Part shown: in pieces, positions 23,725 to 31,746 of the stretch | How positions within the stretch are numbered: the first letter of the stretch is position 1 | Layout: every line of letters starts with the position of its first letter | From: Rhizobiaceae bacterium MnEN-MB40S | GTDB lineage: Bacteria > Pseudomonadota > Alphaproteobacteria > Rhizobiales > Rhizobiaceae | Length of the DNA stretch: 64,000 bases | Direction of reading: 5' to 3' | NCBI GenBank assembly: GCA_024343425.1 | Contig: BRLC01000014.1 | Coordinates: 62,001 to 126,000, forward strand | Notes under the pieces: model-generated | Database searches by the model: none | Seen by the model: the letters and a program-made list of their open reading frames with translations, nothing else | What the model was told of the DNA's origin: nothing | Position numbers and translations under genes: made by a program

Positions 23725-24612
23725 ATGGTTAAAGGAAATAAATCAAAATTCATCCATCTCACCGACGTCCACGTGGTCGGCGAAGGCAAGACCATGTACG
23801 GCTCCGACCCGGCGAAACGGCTTGCCGGTGCTGTCGAAAGCATCAACGCCGAACACGCCGACGCGGAATTTGCGGTTATCGGCGGCGACCTGACCCACTG
23901 GGGCGGGACGGAAGAGTATGAGGCCGTGAAAAAGGCGGTGTCAGGCCTCAAGATCCCGCTCATTCTGATGGTCGGCAATCACGACGCCGTGCCGGAGCTA
24001 CGACGCCATTTTTCCGACGCCTTCGATGACGGCAATGGTTTCGTCCAGGGCGTTTGGCGGACCGACGCCGGCAAGTGCCTGTTCCTCCAGACACTGCAGG
24101 AAGGCGTGCACTCCGGGCACTATTGCGAGAAACGTCAGGCTTGGCTGAAGGCGCAACTGGACGCCGATGACAACCCGGTCTTCCTCTTCATGCATCATCC
24201 ACCCTTCGAAGTCGGCATCGTAGGAATGGACGGCAGCCGCATGCTCGACAGCGAAGCGCTCTGGTCGATCCTCGAGCCGCATCGCGCGCGGATCCGGCAT
24301 CTGTTCTTCGGCCACATCCACCGACCGATTTTCGGAAGCTGGCGCGGCGTTCCGGTCTCCTGCATGCGCAGCACCAACCAGCAGCTTGCGCTCGATCTGC
24401 GCGACGAAACCGAAAATCCCGACATCAGGCGGGTTCCCGGCAACATGGAGGAACCCGCCTATGGCGTTGTGCTCGCCGACCGCGACACGGTGATCGTCCA
24501 TATGCACGAATACCGCCGTCGCACGCCGGAATTCCTTTTCATTCCGCCGGCCGACCAACGCGAGGGGCGCGGCTACGCGCATGACATGAAACTGGAAGGC
24601 TTCGAGGGCTGA
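23725..24612 (+). CDS. Calcineurin-like metallophosphatase, start replaced by the element
   Basis: 295 residues. All metallophosphatase motifs are present: D14-V-H16 in LTDVH, GGDLTHW, VGNHD, FMHHPP and GHIHR. The class includes cyclic-nucleotide and glycerophosphodiester phosphodiesterases (CpdA/GpdQ-like); the substrate is open. The first eight codons (MVKGNKSK from ATG 23725) are element DNA. A TATAAT box lies at 23713-23718 but no ribosome site is seen; TTG 23677 is an alternative start. The native start is stranded at 7102. The enzyme core is intact, so the host gene is probably still expressed. Confidence 0.85.
   Translation: MVKGNKSKFIHLTDVHVVGEGKTMYGSDPAKRLAGAVESINAEHADAEFAVIGGDLTHWGGTEEYEAVKKAVSGLKIPLILMVGNHDAVPELRRHFSDAFDDGNGFVQGVWRTDAGKCLFLQTLQEGVHSGHYCEKRQAWLKAQLDADDNPVFLFMHHPPFEVGIVGMDGSRMLDSEALWSILEPHRARIRHLFFGHIHRPIFGSWRGVPVSCMRSTNQQLALDLRDETENPDIRRVPGNMEEPAYGVVLADRDTVIVHMHEYRRRTPEFLFIPPADQREGRGYAHDMKLEGFEG
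23749..23759 (+). repeat. attR core of the integrated element
   Basis: TTCATCCATCT, identical to 7111-7121 and in the same codon phase (TTC ATC CAT CT). To its right the metallophosphatase frame continues (CTCACCGACGTCCAC codes LTDVH). Confidence 0.8.
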
Positions 24613-24703
24613 CGCGCGCGGTTGCATCCCCTTGTCCGATCATCTTATGTAGGTCGACGGAACGATCCGCATCGAGGAGTCGGTTCGTTCGCTGGGGAGG
24701 CTA

Positions 24704-26533
24704 ATGAGCGACAGACCTGTCAGGATCGGCGGCGCGAGCGGCTTTTGGGGCGATGCGGCGCTGGCGACGCGCCAACTGCTCGACAACGGTCGCGTCGACT
24801 TCATCGTCTACGACTATCTGGCGGAAATCACCATGTCGATCCTGGCGCGGGCGCGCGCGAAGGATGCGGCGCTCGGCTACGCGACAGATTTCGTTTCGGC
24901 AGCCGTTGCGCCCAATCTGGAGCGCATCGCTGAACAAGGCGTGAAGATCGTCTCGAACGCCGGCGGACTCAACCCGCGCGCCTGCGCGGCGGCGCTGGAA
25001 AAGGCGATCGACGCCGCCGGCATCGCCCTGAAGGTCGCCTGGGTGGCGGGCGACGATCTGACGGATCGCGCCGAGAGCCTGTCCGGCTCAAACATCGTCG
25101 AAATCGACACGAAGGCCTCCTTCCCCGATCCGCGTCGCATTGCAAGCGTCAACGCCTATGCGGGCGCTCTTGCGATCGCCGAAGCGTTGAATATGGGAGC
25201 CGACATCGTGGTGACCGGGCGCTGCGTCGATTCCGCCGTCACGCTCGGCGTGTGCCTTCATGCGCATGGATGGAAAGCCGGTTCCTATGACTTGCTGGCG
25301 GCTGGCAGCCTGGCCGGGCACATCATCGAGTGCGGCCCGCAGGCGACCGGCGGCAATTTCACGGACTGGGAGCTCTGCGCCGATACGATAGAGACGATCG
25401 GCTATCCCATCGTCGAGGTCGAGCCTGACGGGCAGTTTTCCGTGTCCAAACCGGAAGGCAGCGGCGGTCTTGTGTCGACCGGCACAGTGGCCGAACAGAT
25501 CCTCTACGAGATCGGCGATCCGCAGGCCTACAAACTGCCGGACGTGACATGCGATTTCAGCGAAGTCCGGCTCGAACAGGCGGGAGACGACATTGTCGCG
25601 GTCACGGGCGCCAAGGGAGCGCCGCCGCCGGACACACTGAAAGTCTGCGCCACCTGGATGGACGGTTACCGGGGCGGCCATCTCTTCAGCTTTACCGGTT
25701 TCGACGCCGACAGAAAGGCCAAGCGCTTCGCCGACGCCGCCGTCAACCGGGCGGGCAATATTCTTCGCAGCGCCAACCTTCCGGATTACACGGAAACCAG
25801 CGTCGAGGTGATCGGCGCCGAAAGCCAGTATGGTGGGCACGCCCGCGCGCAGGAGTGGCGCGAGGTCTGTGTCAAGCTTGCCGCCCGCCATGCGGACGAA
25901 AAGGCGGTCGCGCTGCTGTTCCGCGAAGCCGTTGGCCTCGGCCTGTCAGCGCCGCCGGGCCTGAGCGGGTTCGCAGGCACGCGCCCCCGCCCCTCGCCGG
26001 TCGTCAGGCTTTATTCATTCCTTTTGCCGCGCGACGACATAGCGTTGACCGTCACTCTGGGCGACGCGACGCGAATAGTCAGGCACGCGCCCACGACCAG
26101 CCCCGCCCCGATGGTCAGGCCGACCGCGCCGATTACCAAAGGCGAGGCAACACAGATGACGACGCTTCGCCTGATCGATGTCGCCCTGGCGCGCAGCGGA
26201 GACAAGGGCGACAAGGCGAATATCGGCGTGATCGCTCGAGACCCGGACGTGCTGCGCTATCTTTGGGAGCAACTGACGGAGGACTTCGTCGCCGACAGGT
26301 TCGCGCATTTTCTTGAAGGCCGGGTTGAACGGTTCTATCTGCCGGGTCTCAACGCCATCAATTTCCTTCTGCATGATTGCCTTGGCGGCGGAGGAGTCGC
26401 CAGCCTGAGAAACGACCCGCAGGCCAAGGCCTACGCCCAAATTCTGCTCGCAGCGCCGATTCACGTTCCGAATGAACTGGCGTTGCGTCTTGAAAGGCGT
26501 CAGGATCGCAAACCAGCACATCAACCGGATTAG
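24704..26533 (+). CDS. atuA: AtuA-like protein (DUF1446), acyclic terpene utilisation
   Basis: 609 residues: a DUF1446 domain over about 1-455 (RIGGASGFWGDAA, VSNAGGLNPRACA, GADIVVTGRCVDSA) and a C-terminal AtuA-like domain over about 487-595 (ALARSGDKGDKANIGVIARD). In Pseudomonas AtuA is needed for citronellol and geraniol use, its reaction unknown. A GGGGAGG site precedes the ATG. The gene heads an operon with a biotin-dependent carboxylase, as in atu clusters. Confidence 0.85.
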   Translation: MSDRPVRIGGASGFWGDAALATRQLLDNGRVDFIVYDYLAEITMSILARARAKDAALGYATDFVSAAVAPNLERIAEQGVKIVSNAGGLNPRACAAALEKAIDAAGIALKVAWVAGDDLTDRAESLSGSNIVEIDTKASFPDPRRIASVNAYAGALAIAEALNMGADIVVTGRCVDSAVTLGVCLHAHGWKAGSYDLLAAGSLAGHIIECGPQATGGNFTDWELCADTIETIGYPIVEVEPDGQFSVSKPEGSGGLVSTGTVAEQILYEIGDPQAYKLPDVTCDFSEVRLEQAGDDIVAVTGAKGAPPPDTLKVCATWMDGYRGGHLFSFTGFDADRKAKRFADAAVNRAGNILRSANLPDYTETSVEVIGAESQYGGHARAQEWREVCVKLAARHADEKAVALLFREAVGLGLSAPPGLSGFAGTRPRPSPVVRLYSFLLPRDDIALTVTLGDATRIVRHAPTTSPAPMVRPTAPITKGEATQMTTLRLIDVALARSGDKGDKANIGVIARDPDVLRYLWEQLTEDFVADRFAHFLEGRVERFYLPGLNAINFLLHDCLGGGGVASLRNDPQAKAYAQILLAAPIHVPNELALRLERRQDRKPAHQPD

Positions 26534-26537
26534 GCAC

Positions 26538-28160
26538 ATGCCCGTCTATCGCTCCATGCTCGACGTCCAGTCTGAAAGTTTTGCGGAAAATCGCGCTGCG
26601 ATGCTCGGTCTTGTCGGGACGCTGCGGGATCTGGAAAACCGCGCCGCAGCCAAGTCCGAGGAGCGCCGGCCGCGCTTTGAGGAGCGCGGACAATTGACGC
26701 CGCGGGAACGGCTCTCGCAATTGCTCGATCCGGGCATGCCCTATCTCGCACTCTACAACATGGCCGGCTATCTGGCCGACAATGGCGACCCGGAGACCAG
26801 CGTGCCCGGCGCCAGCATGATCACCGGCATCGGCTTCGTCAGCGGCGTACGCTGCCTGGTCTTTGTGGACGACAGCGGCATCAACGCCGGCGCATCGACC
26901 CCGAGATCGGTCGACAAGGCGCTCGGCTGCCTGGACATCGCCCTCAAGCAGAAACTGCCTTTCATTCATCTCGTGGAAAGCGCCGGCGCCAATCTCATGG
27001 ACTATACGGTGGAGCTTTGGGCGCATGGCGGCGGCATGTTTCACGGCCTTGCGAAACTGTCGGCCGCGGGCGTTCCGGTCATTACCGTATTGCATGGCCC
27101 GTCGACGGCCGGCGGAGCCTACCAGCCGGGCATGAGCGACTATGTGATCGGCGTGCGCAAGAACGGCATGGCGGCGCTTGCCGGCGCCGCGCTCGTCCAG
27201 GCGGCGACGGGCGAAGAATCAGACGACCAGACGCTTGGCGGCGCGGAAATGCACGCATCCGTCAGCGGGCTGGTGGAGTATCTGGCCGAGGACGACGCCC
27301 ACGGCATTGCGATCGCCCGCGACATCGTCGCCCGCCTCGACTGGAACAAGGACTGCGCCGCGCCGCCCGCCCGCGCTTTTGCGGAGCCGGTGTCGTCGGC
27401 GGACGAAATTGCGGGACTTGCGCCCGTCGACTATCGGCGCCCCTACGACATGCGCGAACTTGCCGCCAGGCTGGTGGACGGCTCCAATTTCAGCGATTTC
27501 AAGCCGGATTACGGCGTCTCTACCGTCTGCCTGCAGGCCGATGTCTTTGGCCATCCCTGCGGAATTCTCGGCAACAACGGGCCAATCGATCCGCAAGGCG
27601 CGACAAAGGCCGCGCAATTCATGCAATTGTGCGACCAGGCCGACATTCCGCTGGTCTTTCTGTCGAACACCACCGGTTACATGGTCGGCGCGGAGTATGA
27701 GCACGCCGGCATGATCAAGCACGGGTCCAAGATGATCCAGGCCGTATCCAATGTGCGCGTTCCGAAGATCACCTTCTATGTCGGCGCAAGCTTCGGCGCC
27801 GGGAACTACGGCATGTGCGGCTACGCCTACGCGCCGGATTTCCTGTTTTCCTGGCCGAACGCGAAAACCGGCGTGATGGGCGGCGAACAGGCGGCTTTGA
27901 CGATGGAACAGGTCATGACCCGATCTGCGGCGCGGCGTGGCAAGACGCTCGACCCGGCGACGCTGAAAGCACAGCGCGACAAGATCGTCGGTCTGTTCGA
28001 CGGACAATCGGACGCCTTCTATACCTCCGGCCACATGCTGGACCATGGCGTTATCGACCCGCGCGACACGCGCAAGGTGCTGGGCTTCACGCTGGAAACC
28101 TGCCGGGAAGCGCGGCGGCGACGGCTCCATCCGAACAGTTTCGGTGTGGCGAGGATGTAA
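26538..28160 (+). CDS. atuC: Acyl-CoA carboxylase carboxyltransferase subunit (AtuC-like)
   Basis: 540 residues from ATG 26538, four bases after the atuA stop. It has the crotonase-like carboxyltransferase pattern (LTPRERLSQLLDPG, GPSTAGGAYQPGMSDYV, FLSNTTGYMVGAEYEHAG, FYVGASFGAGNYGMCG). Next to atuA, a geranyl-CoA-type substrate is likely; methylcrotonyl-CoA is the alternative. It pairs with the biotin carboxylase subunit two genes on. Confidence 0.85.
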   Translation: MPVYRSMLDVQSESFAENRAAMLGLVGTLRDLENRAAAKSEERRPRFEERGQLTPRERLSQLLDPGMPYLALYNMAGYLADNGDPETSVPGASMITGIGFVSGVRCLVFVDDSGINAGASTPRSVDKALGCLDIALKQKLPFIHLVESAGANLMDYTVELWAHGGGMFHGLAKLSAAGVPVITVLHGPSTAGGAYQPGMSDYVIGVRKNGMAALAGAALVQAATGEESDDQTLGGAEMHASVSGLVEYLAEDDAHGIAIARDIVARLDWNKDCAAPPARAFAEPVSSADEIAGLAPVDYRRPYDMRELAARLVDGSNFSDFKPDYGVSTVCLQADVFGHPCGILGNNGPIDPQGATKAAQFMQLCDQADIPLVFLSNTTGYMVGAEYEHAGMIKHGSKMIQAVSNVRVPKITFYVGASFGAGNYGMCGYAYAPDFLFSWPNAKTGVMGGEQAALTMEQVMTRSAARRGKTLDPATLKAQRDKIVGLFDGQSDAFYTSGHMLDHGVIDPRDTRKVLGFTLETCREARRRRLHPNSFGVARM

Positions 28161-28170
28161 GGAGAACTCC

Positions 28171-28968
28171 ATGTTGCAGGAATCCGGCGGTCTGGAACTG
28201 GTCCATGAGGACCATTGGCTGACGATCCGCTTCAACCGCCCTGAAAAACGCAATGCGTTGTCGTCGGACACGGTGACGGCCCTGACCTCCGTCCTCGATC
28301 AGGCGCGCGACGACAGCACGATCCGCGGCATCACCTTCCGCGGAAATGGCGGGGTCTTCAGTTCCGGCGGCGATTTGAAAGGTTTCATGGAGGCGGAGGA
28401 ATCCGCTGACCCGGTGGCGACGATCCGCGACGCGAGCCGCGACGCCGGCGAACTCTTCGCGCTGATCGACGGCATGCCCCAGGTGGTCGTCATGCTTGTT
28501 GAAGGCGCCGCCATGGCCGGAGGGCTCGGACTGTTATGCGCCGGAGACATCGTCATCACCACCCGAGACGCTCAGTTTTCCCTGACCGAAACAACGCTCG
28601 GCATTCCGCCGGCGCAGATTGCGCCCTATGTGGTGCGGCGGCTTGGGCTGCGGACCGCCAGACGCATCATGCTGACGGCGACGCGGTTCGACGGCGACGA
28701 TGCACTGAAGCTGGGGCTCGCCAACGAGGTTGTCGACACCGCCGACGAACTCACCGAAAAGGAAAGGGAAATCCGCAAGGCGGTTCTCAGATGCGGCCCG
28801 GAGGCGAACGCGGCGACCAAGGAAATTCTCCTGAGCGTCGGGGAGATGGACACCGATGAACTGATCGACCTTGCGGCCGATCGCTTCGCCAGTTGCATGA
28901 CCAGTCAGGAAGGTCGCGAGGGCATCGCCGCGTTCCTTGGCAAGCGAAAGCCGGACTGGGCGCGATGA
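28171..28968 (+). CDS. Enoyl-CoA hydratase/isomerase family protein
   Basis: 265 residues from ATG 28171 with AAGGAGA upstream. Crotonase fold: RPEKRNALSSDTV, the oxyanion-hole FSSGGDLKGFM and EGAAMAGGLGLLCAGDI; a Glu in LTETTLGIPP is in the catalytic position. Between the two carboxylase subunits, it probably hydrates the carboxylated product (isohexenylglutaconyl-CoA or methylglutaconyl-CoA). Confidence 0.83.
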   Translation: MLQESGGLELVHEDHWLTIRFNRPEKRNALSSDTVTALTSVLDQARDDSTIRGITFRGNGGVFSSGGDLKGFMEAEESADPVATIRDASRDAGELFALIDGMPQVVVMLVEGAAMAGGLGLLCAGDIVITTRDAQFSLTETTLGIPPAQIAPYVVRRLGLRTARRIMLTATRFDGDDALKLGLANEVVDTADELTEKEREIRKAVLRCGPEANAATKEILLSVGEMDTDELIDLAADRFASCMTSQEGREGIAAFLGKRKPDWAR

Positions 28969-30923
28969 CGCGAACCTTCGACACGCTTCTCGTCGCCAAT
29001 CGGGGCGAGATCGCGCTCCGCATCATGCGCACGGCGAGGCGTATGGGGCTTGAGACAATCGCTGTCCACGCGCCGGCCGACAGCGCCGCGCCGCATGTCA
29101 AATTCGCCGACAGGGCGGTCGCTCTGAAAGGATCGGCTGTGGCCGAGTCTTATCTTTCCATCGAACAGATTATCGCGGCAGCGCTTGAATCGAATGCTGA
29201 GGCCATTCACCCAGGATACGGTTTTCTTTCGGAAAATCCGGATTTCGCGAAAGCCTGCAGGGACGCAGGCCTGATCTTCGTGGGGCCGGGCGAACACGCC
29301 ATCCGAACCATGGGAAGCAAGGCTGCGGCCAAGGCGCTGGCGGAACAGGCGGGCATCCCGTGCATTCCCGGCTTCAAGCGCGGGGATCAGAGCGACGACG
29401 CCTTTGTCAAGGCTGCGGGAGAGATCGGCTTTCCGCTGATGATCAAGGCGTCAGCCGGCGGCGGCGGGCGCGGCATGCGCCTGGTCAGGGACGCTGACGG
29501 CCTGAAGGGCGAACTCGATCTTGCGCGCACGGAGGCGCGCGCGGCGTTCGGTTCGGACGAACTGATCCTCGAGCGGGCGCTGGAGAACGCGCGCCATGTC
29601 GAGATCCAGATCCTCGCCGATGCGCACGGGCATTGCATCCATCTGGGCGAACGCGACTGCTCGGTCCAGCGGCGGCACCAGAAGGTTCTGGAAGAAGCCC
29701 CCTGCCCGGCTTTGACAGACGATCTGCGCCAACGCATGGGCAAGGCCGCCGTGGACGCCGCCCGGGCGGTCAACTACGTCGGCGCCGGAACCGTGGAGTT
29801 TCTGCTGACGGACAGCGGCGACTTCTTTTTCCTCGAAATGAACACGCGGCTGCAAGTCGAACATCCGGTGACCGAGATGGTCACCGGCCTCGACATCGTG
29901 GAATGGCAGATCCGGATCGCGCGCGGCGAAACGCTCGATCTCCGCCAGGAGGATATCGGCTTTAATGGGCATGCGATCGAGGCGCGGCTCTGCGCCGAGG
30001 ACGACGCCTTCATGCCGTCCACCGGTCCGATCCACTTGTGGCGGCCGCCGGAAGGCGATGGCGTGCGGGTCGATTCAGGCGTCGAGACCGGCTCGGACAT
30101 CTCGCCGTTCTACGATTCCATGATCGCCAAGATCATCGCCCACGGGCCGGACCGGGAGAGCGCCCGGCAGGCGCTCGTATCAGCGCTCAACCGGACGATC
30201 CTCTTCGGTCCGCAAACCAACAAGGCGTTTCTGAAGACCCTGCTGACCTCCGACGCCTTTGCGTCAGGCCAGGCGACAACGGATTTGGTCGGACTGTTGT
30301 CTTTCGAACCTGTGGAGGCCGATCCGGACGCCACGGCGATCGCCGCCGTTCTCGTCTATCTCGACCGGCGCAGGGAAGCCCATGAAAAGGCCGTTTCGGT
30401 TTCTCCCGCCCTGCTCGACTGGTCGAGTTCGCCGCTGCTTCCCGTTCGCATAGGCCTGGCGGAGGCGCCGGAGCTGCGCCTCACCGCCAGAGGCAATGGC
30501 TGCTACGCGATTGAAATGGCCGACGCGACGAAGACAGTGCAGACCGATCCGTCGGACCCGATGCTGTTCGTCGTCGACGGCAAGCGCCTGCGCCTCGACG
30601 CGGCGTTGATCGAAGGTGACGCCGTCTATGTCTCACTGAAGAGCCGGGAACTACGCTTTCGACGTCTCGATGGATTGCAGTCGGGCTCACAGGACGGCGC
30701 TGAAGCCGGCCTTCTGCGCGCGCCGATGCACGGCGTCGTGACGGAGATTGGCGTTTCAGTTGGCGACGCCGTGACGAAAGGCCAGCGGCTCGGCGTCGTG
30801 GAAGCCATGAAGATGCAGCACGAAATCGTCGCGCCCGTCGACGGGATCGTCGCGGCGATCGGCGCGGAGGCCGGTCGCCAGATCGCCAGTGGCGCGATGC
30901 TTTTCGAGATCAGTACAAGCTGA
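28965..30923 (+). CDS. atuF: Acyl-CoA carboxylase biotin-carrying subunit (AtuF-like)
   Basis: 652 residues from ATG 28965 (ATGA overlap). Biotin carboxylase N-domain (LLVANRGEIALRIMRTARR), ATP-grasp (KASAGGGGRGMRLV, EMNTRLQVEHPVTEMVTG), then the C-terminal biotinyl domain with EAMKMQHE, Lys616 being the biotin site. Reaction: ATP- and bicarbonate-dependent carboxylation of a branched enoyl-CoA with the AtuC-like subunit. Confidence 0.87.
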   Translation: MTRTFDTLLVANRGEIALRIMRTARRMGLETIAVHAPADSAAPHVKFADRAVALKGSAVAESYLSIEQIIAAALESNAEAIHPGYGFLSENPDFAKACRDAGLIFVGPGEHAIRTMGSKAAAKALAEQAGIPCIPGFKRGDQSDDAFVKAAGEIGFPLMIKASAGGGGRGMRLVRDADGLKGELDLARTEARAAFGSDELILERALENARHVEIQILADAHGHCIHLGERDCSVQRRHQKVLEEAPCPALTDDLRQRMGKAAVDAARAVNYVGAGTVEFLLTDSGDFFFLEMNTRLQVEHPVTEMVTGLDIVEWQIRIARGETLDLRQEDIGFNGHAIEARLCAEDDAFMPSTGPIHLWRPPEGDGVRVDSGVETGSDISPFYDSMIAKIIAHGPDRESARQALVSALNRTILFGPQTNKAFLKTLLTSDAFASGQATTDLVGLLSFEPVEADPDATAIAAVLVYLDRRREAHEKAVSVSPALLDWSSSPLLPVRIGLAEAPELRLTARGNGCYAIEMADATKTVQTDPSDPMLFVVDGKRLRLDAALIEGDAVYVSLKSRELRFRRLDGLQSGSQDGAEAGLLRAPMHGVVTEIGVSVGDAVTKGQRLGVVEAMKMQHEIVAPVDGIVAAIGAEAGRQIASGAMLFEISTS

Positions 30924-30943
30924 GCCGGCGAGGAGGCAGAGAC

Positions 30944-31741
30944 ATGCAGCAAGCCACAGACTTTCTTGAGGAATCCAGAGCCCTCGACGCTCTTGTCGCG
31001 CCGCTCGGCGCGGAGCAGTTGAAGACTGTTACGCAGTTCAAGGACTGGACGATCGAGGACGTGATCGGACATCTGCACATGTTCAATCACGGCGCTTTGC
31101 TGACATTGAGGGACCGGGCGGCGTTCGGCGCCTTCATGGGCCCGATCGCCAAGGCTTTCCAGCAAGGCAAGTCCCTGCGACAGCTTCAGTATGACTGGCT
31201 GGGGGACACGACCGGTCCGCGCCTCGCGGCTTCATGGCGCGAGGGTTTCGAAGAACTGGCGGAGGCCTATTCGACAGCGGACCCAAAGGCCCGTCTCGCC
31301 TGGGCGGGACCGGACATGAGCGCGCGCTCCTGCATCACCGCGCGCCAGATGGAGACTTGGGCGCATGGCCAGGAAGTGTTCGATGTACTCAGCGAAGAAC
31401 GGGTCGACACCGACCGGATCAGGAACATCGCCCATCTGGGCGTGACCACCTTCGGCTGGACGTTCGCCAATCGCGGAAAACCGGTTCCAGATCCCGCGCC
31501 GTTCGTTTCACTGACTGCGCCATCGGGCGCGACATGGGAATGGAACGAACCGCAGGAAAACAACCGCGTCTCGGGACCGGCGACCGGCTTTTGCCAGGTG
31601 GTGACCCAGACTCGCAATGTTGCCGATACGCAGATCGAGACGGTCGGACCGGCCGCCGAATACTGGATGCAGAACGCGCAATGTTTCGCCGGCCCGGTGG
31701 AGGCGCCGCCGGCGCCGGGAACGCGCTTTCGCGTGAAGTAA
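30944..31741 (+). CDS. TIGR03084-type DinB/maleylpyruvate-isomerase-like protein
   Basis: 265 residues with GGAGG upstream of the ATG. The N-terminal four-helix part has LHMFNHG and later RQMETWAHGQEVFD, matching the His/Glu metal-binding pattern of the DinB-like mycothiol-dependent superfamily. It ends the atu-type operon, five bases before the end of a convergent gene. The function is unknown. Confidence 0.7.
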   Translation: MQQATDFLEESRALDALVAPLGAEQLKTVTQFKDWTIEDVIGHLHMFNHGALLTLRDRAAFGAFMGPIAKAFQQGKSLRQLQYDWLGDTTGPRLAASWREGFEELAEAYSTADPKARLAWAGPDMSARSCITARQMETWAHGQEVFDVLSEERVDTDRIRNIAHLGVTTFGWTFANRGKPVPDPAPFVSLTAPSGATWEWNEPQENNRVSGPATGFCQVVTQTRNVADTQIETVGPAAEYWMQNAQCFAGPVEAPPAPGTRFRVK

Positions 31742-31746
31742 CTGCG

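Larger units (their letters stand above)
7111..23759 (+). mobile_element. 16.6 kb integrated phage-like element
   Basis: Bounded by direct repeats of TTCATCCATCT, with a tyrosine integrase just inside the left end and a disrupted host gene across it. It encodes portal, fused protease-capsid, tail chaperones, HNH nuclease, spike base, connector and closure proteins, both terminase subunits and a tape measure. No major tail tube, baseplate, fibre, lysis, replication or repressor gene is visible. Terminase genes come after the head genes instead of before the portal. The size and the missing tail set resemble capsid-encoding satellites or a reduced, GTA-related prophage; remnant status cannot be excluded. 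Confidence 0.85.

Noticed and set aside
26015..26539. Minus-strand open frames over the atuA 3' end
   Set aside because: Antisense to the conserved AtuA C-terminal domain, which is continuous with the rest of the protein.
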